The position numbers and the translations under genes were made by a program. Positions 9,136 to 17,972 of a stretch of DNA of 64,000 nucleotides are shown here, piece by piece. This DNA comes from UBA1351 sp965140555 (lineage in GTDB: Bacteria; Bacillota; Clostridia; Lachnospirales; Vallitaleaceae), in NCBI GenBank assembly GCA_965140555.1, contig OZ223259.1:1426001-1490000 (forward strand), read 5' to 3'. The notes below the pieces were generated by a model. It searched no databases and was not told the origin of the DNA. It saw nothing but the letters and a program-made list of their open reading frames with translations. Numbering within the stretch: the stretch's first letter is position 1; every line of letters begins with the position of its first letter.

Positions 9136-12048
9136 TTATTTGACCTCCAATCCAAATTCTTCACGTTTTTTCTTGATTTCCTCATTAATAGTAATCACAT
9201 AATCTAACAGCACTTCTCTCGCATCATCATGATCATTAATAACCTTACGTACTGCATTGGTAATATGTCGTGGTGTATAGTAACCTCCGGCTATTTCCAT
9301 CTGTCCCACTGTCTGTTCACGTTGGGATTCTAAAACTTTCTGTTGGTCATTACTCCATGTTAGTCCTTCAAATGCTTCTAAATTCGCTGTTGCATATCTT
9401 GCAGACGCTCCCATAACACTTTCCATTTCCATACCAAATGTCCTTTGTGCATCGGCACTGACCCACCATTTCATAAAGGTCCATGCCTTCTGTTTATGCG
9501 CCTCATCTTCTTGATTGAGCATAATACAGTTGAGCCCTGCCGTATGTGTCGAACGATCCAAGCTTCCGTCTTCTTTCAAGGTTCCCGGTATCATGGTAAA
9601 ATCCCATAGCCCTCGGATCTCCGGTGCAAATACAACTAAGGTGTTGTACATGCTGTAATCTTGAATACCGATCGGCATCTCACCGGATCTAAAACGGTTT
9701 GGAAAATCATAGGTCTTTGGCAACCCATATTGGTTGAAAAAGTCTGTATACGTTTCAAAAGCTGATATTCCTGCTCCACTGTCAAGCAGGGCTTCGGTTC
9801 CGTCCTCGTTGTAAAGCTTTCCGCCATTTTGATAATTCAATGCCAATAGACATGAAATATCCGGTGTTGCCACATTATTAACAATACGTTCTGTTGACGG
9901 GATGGCTACGGACAGATTCTCTTGCTGAATCGTTGGTAACATATTAATCAAATCATTCCATGTGTTAGGAACATCTAGCCCTAATTCTGCTAAGATATCT
10001 TTCCTATAGAATAAGACGTTAAAATTCTGTGTCTCCGGCAATGCATATAAACCATCTTCAAACCAATAGGATGCGTAGGCACTTTCATTGAAATTATTCA
10101 AGACATCCTTATAATCATCAAATTGTGTAAGGTCTTCTACTGCATTTCTCAAGGCATAGTTGACAGGTTCCGGTTGTGCCATGGATACAACCACATCCGG
10201 TCCTTTTCCCGCAATAACTGCATTCAATACTGTACCCGCTTCAACAAGCTTCAAGTTCACCGGTATACCTGAGTTCGGTGTGAAATCTTCATCAATCATA
10301 GATTTGAGTATCGATGATTGATCACGACCGGTTAGTATCCATACTTCAACGACTTCATCATCGTCATACACATTACCGAATGTATTATAGTCATTTACAA
10401 AGGAAGCAATAAAGGACCGTGTTTCATGAATGGCCTTTGACATAAAGTTCGTCTTCACCGGGTCGGGATTTACATCCGTACCTGTAATCGTAATCAAATC
10501 GATATCCAACGGTGCCTCACTTAATGTTCGGGTTGATGTACCTAAGGCACTAATGTTATCTTTAAAATTCGAAAAGGATTTGGCAATATCGTCCGGATCT
10601 TCTACAAACCGTTCCAATTGCTCGGCTAAGGTTTGCGTCGCTGCTATTTGGCTCGCTTTCTGCCCTGCATAGGCAACGGCCCGATCGACTAAACGATACA
10701 AACGCTTACTTTCCATATCCATCGCTTGAATAACTTCCGGATAGACTTTATCAATCTGATAGTCTCGATGCGCATCCGGCGTTGCACCTGTGAGCACTAA
10801 GATTTTTCGGTAAACGGTATTTAACTGATAGACACTATCTTCCATATCGTTCACAATGCTTCCCAATTCACCTAGTGTCACTTCCATGCGAAGATTATGG
10901 GTTCCCTTTGTCAAATATATATTATAGGGATTCCCGTCCTTATCCGAAGGAACAACACTATTCCAGTCATTACCGTATGGAAATTGAAGGGCCGATAATT
11001 CGGTAAAAGGAATCTCCCCGTCAATATAAACCATCCGATTGGAAACAAATCCTCTTGAATAATTTTGTCTTGCTTTGAAAGCGAGATTATAAAACCCATC
11101 TGCCGGAACGGTGAATTCCCACTCAATCCATTGCCCCGGAACTCGCCAAGCGTTACCGCCAATCATATTCAGTACAATTTCATTGATGCTATAAGGTTCT
11201 GTATTTGGTGCCGATCGATCATAGCTCGGATAGAGCGATGGCGATGAACGATACGTTGATGCCTCTCCTTGAATGACCTGCTTATACTCACCGGCCACTT
11301 CATCGACACTTCCTTGCTTAAGCTGCTCTTTATTTTTTGCAATATATGTTTCATAGGATTCCGGTGCTTTTACTGCTTTTAATAGAATCTTCCTTAAGAG
11401 CATAGGCTCGGTTGTTGCTTCAAGAGCAATCGTGTTCTCTCCCTCTTCAAAATAGAAGCGGTAAGGCTCTGTATAATACCCCAAATTATCTTTAAGATAA
11501 GCCCCCATCCAAATAGGCTCATCCACCTGCCTTGCTCGAATTTCATTCCCTTGGTTATCAAAGGTTGATTCCCCTTTATCCTTCCAGGCTCTTGTAAACA
11601 TCAATACATCTGCCCCGACAAAAGGTACTTCCCCATTAATGTAAAACTTACGCTCAATATCTGCCCCTCTCGATGACGGTGCATAGTAGTCTAAATAAAC
11701 TTCATACATACCGGCTTTCGGAATCTGAACCTTCCACTCAACATTACTGTTTTCTGAACAATAGACGGCATTTTCTTCTTCGGATACATAGACCGCCTCT
11801 TCTCCCTTTTCCAGAACACTATAGTCAGTAACGTTAACTGCTATATCCTTCTGCGCTAAATGTGCCTCATTATGATTGTCCAAGTATACGCCATAGGTAT
11901 TCTCACGACTTAATCCCTCAATTCTTTCATCAATGTTCCCAGCGTCATCATATTTATAATGAAAATCGCTCGTTTTCGGTCTTAGATAAATAAAACCTAT
12001 GATGACAAGTATGACGCCTGCTACAATTGCCACTTTTCTTGTATTCAT
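9136..12048 (-). CDS. Membrane-anchored solute-binding protein with two N-terminal beta-sandwich modules
   Basis: At 970 residues it is about twice the usual length of a family 1 sugar-binding protein. An uncleaved-looking anchor (residues 5-23, no lipobox) comes first. Two related modules follow, near 75-235 and 280-425. Both share a pattern of W.V.IP..G.Y.V, an R.FYINGE/RMVYIDGE strand with VPF or IPF, and a closing EG.NTIALE/KGTHNLRMEV strand, as in carbohydrate-binding sandwich domains. A helical linker (about 430-545) leads to a typical binding-protein domain from about 560 (VEVWILTGRDQSS) to the end. It is the first gene of the operon, facing away from the AraC regulator. The modules probably capture polysaccharide or widen ligand range (inference). 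Confidence 0.85.
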   Translation of the reverse strand: MNTRKVAIVAGVILVIIGFIYLRPKTSDFHYKYDDAGNIDERIEGLSRENTYGVYLDNHNEAHLAQKDIAVNVTDYSVLEKGEEAVYVSEEENAVYCSENSNVEWKVQIPKAGMYEVYLDYYAPSSRGADIERKFYINGEVPFVGADVLMFTRAWKDKGESTFDNQGNEIRARQVDEPIWMGAYLKDNLGYYTEPYRFYFEEGENTIALEATTEPMLLRKILLKAVKAPESYETYIAKNKEQLKQGSVDEVAGEYKQVIQGEASTYRSSPSLYPSYDRSAPNTEPYSINEIVLNMIGGNAWRVPGQWIEWEFTVPADGFYNLAFKARQNYSRGFVSNRMVYIDGEIPFTELSALQFPYGNDWNSVVPSDKDGNPYNIYLTKGTHNLRMEVTLGELGSIVNDMEDSVYQLNTVYRKILVLTGATPDAHRDYQIDKVYPEVIQAMDMESKRLYRLVDRAVAYAGQKASQIAATQTLAEQLERFVEDPDDIAKSFSNFKDNISALGTSTRTLSEAPLDIDLITITGTDVNPDPVKTNFMSKAIHETRSFIASFVNDYNTFGNVYDDDEVVEVWILTGRDQSSILKSMIDEDFTPNSGIPVNLKLVEAGTVLNAVIAGKGPDVVVSMAQPEPVNYALRNAVEDLTQFDDYKDVLNNFNESAYASYWFEDGLYALPETQNFNVLFYRKDILAELGLDVPNTWNDLINMLPTIQQENLSVAIPSTERIVNNVATPDISCLLALNYQNGGKLYNEDGTEALLDSGAGISAFETYTDFFNQYGLPKTYDFPNRFRSGEMPIGIQDYSMYNTLVVFAPEIRGLWDFTMIPGTLKEDGSLDRSTHTAGLNCIMLNQEDEAHKQKAWTFMKWWVSADAQRTFGMEMESVMGASARYATANLEAFEGLTWSNDQQKVLESQREQTVGQMEIAGGYYTPRHITNAVRKVINDHDDAREVLLDYVITINEEIKKKREEFGLEVK

Positions 12049-12244
12049 CTTCCTTCTCCTTTTGCTAAAGCTATCTGATTAAGAAAAATCTGTATACTCT
12101 CCACCAACTAACTTGTTGTACTGACAATATGGTAACCGTCATCGACTCGTATAAACCTAGATTCAGGAAAATATTGCATAATTTTTTTTTGATTTCCGAC
12201 CATTTTTTGTACCCCCTTATATGCTTAGTTAATAATATATAGGT

Positions 12245-12273
12245 TTGCATTCTTATTTTCAATGATATATAAT
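12245..12273 (+). promoter_or_regulatory. SigA-type promoter of the AraC regulator gene
   Basis: TTGCAT (12245-12250) and TATAAT (12268-12273) are separated by 17 bases. Transcription would start near 12281, about 32 bases before the chosen ATG and just ahead of the AAGGAGG ribosome site at 12301-12307. Confidence 0.55.
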
Positions 12274-12312
12274 TACAATAAATTGACTTATTATTATATT
12301 AAGGAGGCACCT

Positions 12313-13089
12313 ATGTACATTCATCATATCAGCATTAACAGTGTTCATAATGGCGATTTTGTTTACGAAAAAAAAGCAGGTACCATTGATTACCTACTAC
12401 TCTATCCCAAGACCCACAGTATGTTTGTTATCGATGGAAAGCCTTATACGGTAAAGGATCCATCTATTATACTTTTCAGTAGTCTAACACCGTTCAAGTA
12501 CTTCTCCAGTAGCAATACTTATATTGATGACTACCTTCACTTCCATGTTGATGACGACGCTGAATTTAAACGTCTATTGACTTTTCCTTTGAATACTCCC
12601 ATAAAGATATCTAATAATAAGTGGATTTCTGAAATTATGGAAACGATTTACTACGAAAATAACAACTCCACCAAATTTTCAAGCAATATAAACAAATATT
12701 TGGTTTATATGCTGATGTTGCGTATTGCCGAGCAGTGGGAACAGCTACAGCAAGCCGATGAAGTCAATGTCCACTATGAAGAACTCCTTGATATTCGGAA
12801 TCAAATCTTTAACCATCCGGAGAAGCATTGGCAAATTAATGATCTTGCCAATATGATTCATCTGTCTCCGGCTTACTTCCAAGTGTTATATAAACAAACC
12901 TTCGGAACAACCTGTATTTCAGATGTGATTAGTGCCAGAATCACTCTCTCAAAGGAGTTACTTTCAGCAACAGATACCCCTGTCAATGAGATTGCCTCTC
13001 AACTTGGATATAACCAAGTCTATCATTTTATTCGTCAATTCAAAAAAAATACCGGGCTTACACCCGGCAATTATCGCAAACGAACGTGA
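12313..13089 (+). CDS. AraC-family transcriptional regulator
   Basis: The open frame begins at 12262, but the ATG at 12313 follows AAGGAGG at ideal spacing, giving 258 residues. The N-terminal half is a cupin-like sugar-sensing domain. The C-terminal 100 residues hold two helix-turn-helix motifs (WQINDLANMIHLSPAYFQVLYKQTFG and the NEIASQLGYNQVYHFIRQFKK region), ending in the family signature GLTPGNYRKR. It is the only intact plus-strand gene and is transcribed away from the uptake operon, so it is probably its local activator, responding to an imported sugar. Confidence 0.9.
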   Translation: MYIHHISINSVHNGDFVYEKKAGTIDYLLLYPKTHSMFVIDGKPYTVKDPSIILFSSLTPFKYFSSSNTYIDDYLHFHVDDDAEFKRLLTFPLNTPIKISNNKWISEIMETIYYENNNSTKFSSNINKYLVYMLMLRIAEQWEQLQQADEVNVHYEELLDIRNQIFNHPEKHWQINDLANMIHLSPAYFQVLYKQTFGTTCISDVISARITLSKELLSATDTPVNEIASQLGYNQVYHFIRQFKKNTGLTPGNYRKRT

Positions 13090-13113
13090 CTATTGAATTA
13101 TAATCTACTACAA

Positions 13114-13147
13114 TGCTATACGCTCTTAATCTTATAGCGCTCTTTTT
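13114..13147 (+). terminator. Possible terminator of the AraC gene
   Basis: GCTATA and TATAGC pair across a 12-base loop, followed by GC and a T run at 13143-13147. The stem is short, and it also lies between convergent genes. Confidence 0.4.
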
Positions 13148-13149
13148 AC

Positions 13150-14673
13150 TTAGATGGTCTCCTCTGTAAAGGTATCCATAAGTTTAAAATCAGAGAATTT
13201 GGACATGCCTCCTACCGTCTTTGTTGAATACATAAACAAACCTACTCGACATCCTGTAAAATGATCTAATGTAAATTGGTGTTTGATATCAGATGCTAAT
13301 TCTTGCCACTGATCGCCATCAAAGAATGCATAGCTTAGTACGTCCTTCATCTTCTCAAAATCACCGCGCAAGCGCAGACGTACTTGACTTCCTGCAAACG
13401 GCACCTTCGCATAGACATACGCTGTATCTGTCCCTGCTTCTTTGCCTATAACTGTCACATAATAGTTATCCTCATCCTTTGTTAACCCCACAAAGCTATA
13501 TCTTCCTTGAAAAGCTGTTAATCCGGTATAGTCCCCATTATTAAGTGCTGTACCGTCTATGGTCACTTCCGCTTCTGTTAAGGGATATATACATCGTTGG
13601 GTCAGGCAATTCTTCGCCTGTGTTATATTAGAAACAATGCTTTCAGAGGTTATCATGAGTGCATGGTCCTCTATTCGAATAGCCTCCATATCCGGATTAT
13701 GATTCCATTGCCATTGAGGCTTCAACTGATATCGGCCTTCTGCATCCGGTTCATAGTCAAACGTATCACTTATAAATAACGGTTCATAGGTGTAGTCTCT
13801 TCCTTTGGGTAAATGCGCTATTTCCTCAGGCATCTTCTTGTTTACACCAAACACGGGAAAGCCATCCTCGAAGGTCACCGGTACCAACACAGGAACTCTT
13901 CCAACTGCTCCGCTATCTTGAAACATAATAGAGAACCAATGTCCCTCCGGTGTATCCACAATACCGCCTTGGGCTACACCCATATTGCAATACCCTAAGT
14001 CATCATCAAAAACATCTTTGCCCTTAAATGTACCGTCTATGGACGACGACCTATAACAAGCTTCTACTCGACGCTTTGTTCCGTCCGCTAACCAATGAAT
14101 CATAAAGACATAGTAATAGCCATTTATTTTATAGATATGGGTTCCTTCATATCCAAGAATAACATTACCTTTATCTTCAATAATCATCCGGTGTCGTCCG
14201 TTTGGTTTCGGTCCTTTTAAGTCTTTATCAAGCTCCGTCAAATAGATTTGTCGATTACCATAGACAATATAGACACTGTCATCATCATCAAATAACAGGG
14301 AACTATCATGGTAGAACCCTTCAATCGTCGATACCTTCCATGGTCCTTCAATGGATTCGGCTCGGAATAAATAGGTTTTCTTGGTATCATTGGCCGAAAA
14401 ACAGATATAAAACTGACCTTTATGATACCTGAATGTAGGTGCCCACATTCCTTTCCCATAGATATTGGCACCTTCTTCCAAATGATGTGCCGGTAAATCT
14501 TCCAGTTTTTCATATACATGGCTTGCTATTTCCCAATGAACTAAATCATAGGATTTAAGAATGGTCGCTCCCGGCATAAAATGCATCGTTGTAGTGACCA
14601 TATAGTAACAGTCCTCAACCCGAATCACATCCGGATCAGGAAAATCTTGTCTGAAAATCATTTGTTTTTCCAT
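13150..14673 (-). CDS. Glycoside hydrolase family 43 (beta-xylosidase/arabinofuranosidase type)
   Basis: A 507-residue cytoplasmic enzyme with no signal peptide. The five-bladed propeller fills residues 5-290. The expected acidic triad is visible: Asp13 in FPDPDV (base), Asp123 in YHDSSLL (pKa modulator) and Glu176 in GYEGTHI (acid). A C-terminal beta-sandwich (about 310-500) completes the GH43 subfamily-12-like layout. It should hydrolyse short xylo- or arabino-oligosaccharides after import, which fits its position beside the sugar uptake operon. GGGGGAAG precedes the ATG. The exact specificity is not readable from sequence. Confidence 0.9.
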   Translation of the reverse strand: MEKQMIFRQDFPDPDVIRVEDCYYMVTTTMHFMPGATILKSYDLVHWEIASHVYEKLEDLPAHHLEEGANIYGKGMWAPTFRYHKGQFYICFSANDTKKTYLFRAESIEGPWKVSTIEGFYHDSSLLFDDDDSVYIVYGNRQIYLTELDKDLKGPKPNGRHRMIIEDKGNVILGYEGTHIYKINGYYYVFMIHWLADGTKRRVEACYRSSSIDGTFKGKDVFDDDLGYCNMGVAQGGIVDTPEGHWFSIMFQDSGAVGRVPVLVPVTFEDGFPVFGVNKKMPEEIAHLPKGRDYTYEPLFISDTFDYEPDAEGRYQLKPQWQWNHNPDMEAIRIEDHALMITSESIVSNITQAKNCLTQRCIYPLTEAEVTIDGTALNNGDYTGLTAFQGRYSFVGLTKDEDNYYVTVIGKEAGTDTAYVYAKVPFAGSQVRLRLRGDFEKMKDVLSYAFFDGDQWQELASDIKHQFTLDHFTGCRVGLFMYSTKTVGGMSKFSDFKLMDTFTEETI

Positions 14674-14718
14674 ATCTTCCCCCTAATACTTTATCTTATT
14701 CATAACAGAACAATTCAT

Positions 14719-15384
14719 TTATTTAACAAAGGATATCGCCATTCCATCATACCCATTTCCACTTATATTCGGGATAATTGTTGTAATGACGTCTTCTCTT
14801 TTTGAAAGCATTGTATTATATGCCTGAACACCTTTAACTTTCTCATCCGATGAATTCTCATCCAGTACTTGTCCGTCACGGATTACATTATCGGCTATGA
14901 TAAGTGTTCCGGGGTGAGCATGTTTCATTGCCCATTCAAAATATTCTATATAAGAAGGTTTATGTGCATCCATAAAGATTAAATCAAATGGCTCCACTTC
15001 TTCTTTACCAAGATCATCTAAAACACTCAGTGCTTCTCCGACTCGTATCGTAACACGGTTCTCTAATCCGGCACGACTAACATTCTCCTTAGCAACAGTA
15101 GCATAGTCCGGATCAAGCTCTATCGATATCAACGCACCTGTTTCAGGTAAACTACGTGCTAACCAAATTGTACTATATCCTCCTAATGTTCCTATTTCTA
15201 AAATTCTAGTCGCATTCGCAAGATTTGCAAGCAATGTCAAAAACTTCCCTTGATTAGGAAATATACTATGCTGTGGCATATTCGCTGCAGTTAATGATTC
15301 TTTCACAGACGATAGCACTTGGTCCTCATTAGCGAACAAGTTACCAATATAATGCTCCACTTCCATAAAATCATTCATATTCAT
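14719..15384 (-). CDS. SAM-dependent O-methyltransferase (caffeoyl-CoA OMT/TrmR type)
   Basis: A 221-residue class I methyltransferase. The SAM-binding strand is ILEIGTLGGYSTIWLA, the acidic ribose-binding residue follows in LISIELDPDY, and the metal-binding region reads FDLIFMDAHKPSY with ADNVIRDG downstream. This order matches the small-molecule and tRNA (TrmR) O-methyltransferases of Firmicutes. It lies 45 bases before the GH43 gene on the same strand, but no functional link to sugar use is evident. AAAGGGG stands upstream of the ATG. Confidence 0.85.
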   Translation of the reverse strand: MNMNDFMEVEHYIGNLFANEDQVLSSVKESLTAANMPQHSIFPNQGKFLTLLANLANATRILEIGTLGGYSTIWLARSLPETGALISIELDPDYATVAKENVSRAGLENRVTIRVGEALSVLDDLGKEEVEPFDLIFMDAHKPSYIEYFEWAMKHAHPGTLIIADNVIRDGQVLDENSSDEKVKGVQAYNTMLSKREDVITTIIPNISGNGYDGMAISFVK

Positions 15385-15540
15385 TTGTCGTTGCCCCTTT
15401 CATGTCTTTCACCCATTGAATCGGTGTGCACCGTTGATGTCGTCAAAATACACCCCTATTATACATCGAATACTTATAAATTTGAAGACCGACTTTTCCC
15501 GTTGAATCCTAACGCCAGACATAAGTCATTAAAAGATACA

Positions 15541-16887
15541 CTATCGTTCTATAACCCCCACATCAACAAGGACAAAGCCTTTTTCTTGATCTTCGTCACG
15601 CATCTGAAACCTTACTTGATGGGTCTTTCCGTCTTTAAACGGATTATCGACTACCGTTACGATAACATTGCTCCAAGCATCTTTCTTGTAACCTTCAATC
15701 TGTGTGACACATGTATCATCAACATAGATCTCTAAAGTACCATATGTCACTTTATTAAATTGTTGGTGGGCAATAATCATTTCATCAAAGGCCATGTTCA
15801 TAACGATACCTTTGCCTACTCCTTGACCTTTTACCAAGCCTTCTTTATAGGTAAAACAGTTGATTGGTTCTTTTGTAAACCCTCCCAGATCCTCTACGAT
15901 TTCTGAGTCAACATCAACCGTATAAAGATCCTCATAACTTTTCTCAAATAGCTGCTCGGACGGAATATCTATTTCCTCATCGGCATTCATCGCCGATACC
16001 TGTTGAAAATAATAGTCGAAAAAATCAGCAATTAATTTGTGTCCTTGATTATCAGGATGAAGGCCATCTTTTCCGTAGTCTTCTTTAAAGACCATGTTGC
16101 CTGCTTCTATTTCAGGAAATATTGCATCTTTAACACTAATCATCGGCAGTTGATAGTATTCGCCCACTTTTTGCATATGCGCTTGAGCATTATGCCCCTT
16201 TTCAAAAACTGTAAACATAAGAATAACTGCCGGCTGACTGTCACTCTTTAGTATTCGCCTAACCAAACTTTCATAGATATATTGGTTTAGAGGTTTTCCT
16301 TCATCATTAACGGCAAATTCCACTACCACCACATCCGGCTCATAGGATAATACATCTTTATCCACTCGAACCATTCCGAAGGTCGAAGGCGTACCTGCAA
16401 CCCCTGCATTCACATAGTGTACATTATCTCCTGTTCCAAACCTATCTTTGAAAATTTCATAGGATAAATAGGCATAGCAATTCGTTTCACTTGGTGATGC
16501 ATTTCCTCCTTGGGTAATAGAGCCCCCTAGGTACGCAAGGGTCACTTGTTCTCCTGATTGAGCCTTTTTTATCGCTTTGAGCATACGATGATTATTCCCT
16601 ATTTGCAACAACGACCTTGCTACCATACCATCATAATCTATGGCTTGTTTTGGCTCTTGTATGTCTTCCTTATCTAATATCTCTTCCACGTCTACATCCT
16701 CCCCTTTACTTACATTTTCGGTGCCTTCACTCACGTCTTCTCCCATCCCTTCTTCTATACTCCTTTTCTCTTGTTCCCTTTCATGTTGATTGCTTTGCCT
16801 CTGACCATTTATATCATGACATCCCCCAAGTATAAATAGACTTAATGCAATCATTCCCACACAATACATTTTTTGCTTCCCCTTCAT
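15541..16887 (-). CDS. SGNH/GDSL-hydrolase lipoprotein (carbohydrate esterase-like)
   Basis: A 448-residue surface lipoprotein (lipobox LGGC, Cys about residue 23), followed by a long charged linker to about residue 85. The hydrolase blocks are all present: YLGGSITQGG (block I, nucleophile Ser), a Gly in VAGTPSTFG (block II), VEFAVND (block III Asn) and DGLHPDNQGH (block V Asp/His). The C-terminal 150 residues form a beta-rich domain. Enzymes of this layout often remove acetyl groups from polysaccharides, which would suit xylan breakdown with the GH43 neighbour (inference). GGAAGGAG precedes the ATG. Confidence 0.82.
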   Translation of the reverse strand: MKGKQKMYCVGMIALSLFILGGCHDINGQRQSNQHEREQEKRSIEEGMGEDVSEGTENVSKGEDVDVEEILDKEDIQEPKQAIDYDGMVARSLLQIGNNHRMLKAIKKAQSGEQVTLAYLGGSITQGGNASPSETNCYAYLSYEIFKDRFGTGDNVHYVNAGVAGTPSTFGMVRVDKDVLSYEPDVVVVEFAVNDEGKPLNQYIYESLVRRILKSDSQPAVILMFTVFEKGHNAQAHMQKVGEYYQLPMISVKDAIFPEIEAGNMVFKEDYGKDGLHPDNQGHKLIADFFDYYFQQVSAMNADEEIDIPSEQLFEKSYEDLYTVDVDSEIVEDLGGFTKEPINCFTYKEGLVKGQGVGKGIVMNMAFDEMIIAHQQFNKVTYGTLEIYVDDTCVTQIEGYKKDAWSNVIVTVVDNPFKDGKTHQVRFQMRDEDQEKGFVLVDVGVIER

Positions 16888-16914
16888 TGTTACTCCTTCC
16901 TCTTCACTTTAATT

Positions 16915-17775
16915 TTATTCATGAAAAGGTCGTTCCAAATCATATGCAATCCCAATTGCACCGGGCCCTACATGGGTACCGATTACCGGTCCGATGTCAA
17001 GAACCAGCACTTCAACCCCTAGTTCCTCTTGAAGTTGCTTTGCTAAAGAAAGACCTTCTTCATATGCCTCAATATGATGCACCACAACATGTTTAAGACC
17101 ATACTCTTTTATGTCATCTAATGCAATCTGCAATAACGTTTTGACCGCCTTCTTTTTGGTTCGTATCTTTTGAAGGACTTCTGTTCGTCCGTCCTTGACC
17201 GTAAGAATCGGTAACAGTTGCATAATATTACCAAGTACCGCTTGGGCACCACCAATACGTCCGCCCATTTTCAGATAGTCCAAGGTCTCAGGTAAAAAAA
17301 TAAACCGGCTTTGATGTACATAGGCTCGCATAGCCTGTGCAATAGCTTCTATCGGTTTCCCTTGCTCTGCCAACTCGGCACCATAGAGCACGCAAAATCC
17401 TAATTGCATACAATTGGTTTTAGAATCAACAAGCTCAATCTTTGCCTTTGGGTATTTCTCTAAAAGTTCTCCCTTAATCATACTCGCTGTTTGGTAGGCT
17501 CCACTCATTTCTGATGACAGGAATGTAGCAATGACATCGTCCCCTCCCGAGACAATAGCTTCAAACACCTCCATCATTTCTTCTAAACTAGGCTGCGCCG
17601 ATTTAGGAAAACTGTTCCCCTGTGCCAAGCGCGCATAAAAAGATGCATTATCCGTTTCTGTCTCTACGAATATATCATCATCAATTAAAGCGCTCAATGA
17701 CACTATCTCTATAGGATAGTCTCCAATTAGCGACTTTGGTAAATAAGATGTACTATCAGTAATCAATTTGATCAT
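16915..17775 (-). CDS. DegV family fatty-acid-binding protein
   Basis: A 286-residue DegV-fold protein. It opens with IKLITDSTSYLP and carries FLSSEMSGAYQTA and the TLDYLKMGGRIGGAQAVLGNIM segment that lines the acyl pocket, and closes with the GPVIGTHVGPGAIGIAY strand-loop. These proteins bind fatty acids and some serve as the FakB subunit of fatty-acid kinase; no FakA gene is nearby. It ends 27 bases before the SGNH gene and may be co-transcribed with it. Confidence 0.9.
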   Translation of the reverse strand: MIKLITDSTSYLPKSLIGDYPIEIVSLSALIDDDIFVETETDNASFYARLAQGNSFPKSAQPSLEEMMEVFEAIVSGGDDVIATFLSSEMSGAYQTASMIKGELLEKYPKAKIELVDSKTNCMQLGFCVLYGAELAEQGKPIEAIAQAMRAYVHQSRFIFLPETLDYLKMGGRIGGAQAVLGNIMQLLPILTVKDGRTEVLQKIRTKKKAVKTLLQIALDDIKEYGLKHVVVHHIEAYEEGLSLAKQLQEELGVEVLVLDIGPVIGTHVGPGAIGIAYDLERPFHE

Positions 17776-17823
17776 TTCAATGACTCCAATCTTTATGGGT
17801 TCTATGTTCGTTCTACCTCATCA

Positions 17824-17864
17824 AAGCACAGTTTTCTTCATTTTAATGATTTCTAACTGTGCTC
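17824..17864 (-). terminator. Inverted repeat between alaS and the DegV gene
   Basis: AGCACAGTT and AACTGTGCT form a 9-bp stem with a 21-base loop in the 197-base gap. The following T run on the minus strand is short (TTTGATG), so it may be a weak terminator for alaS or a leader hairpin of the DegV gene. Confidence 0.4.
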
Positions 17865-17972
17865 AAAACTAAAGGACTTATATATATCATAACTTATTGT
17901 ACTATATTTTTAAATTCTTAGCATTGACTATTTCATTTAGACGTGAATTTCCTCACAACACTGGGTACTTTT

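Noticed and set aside
12071..12262. Minus-strand open frame of 63 codons before the 970-residue gene
   Set aside because: No ribosome site or recognisable sequence; it lies across the divergent promoter region and includes poly-A/T tracts.
15319..15735. Plus-strand open frame of 138 codons across the OMT/SGNH gap
   Set aside because: Overlaps the ends of two well-supported genes on the other strand, has no ribosome site and shows no domain.
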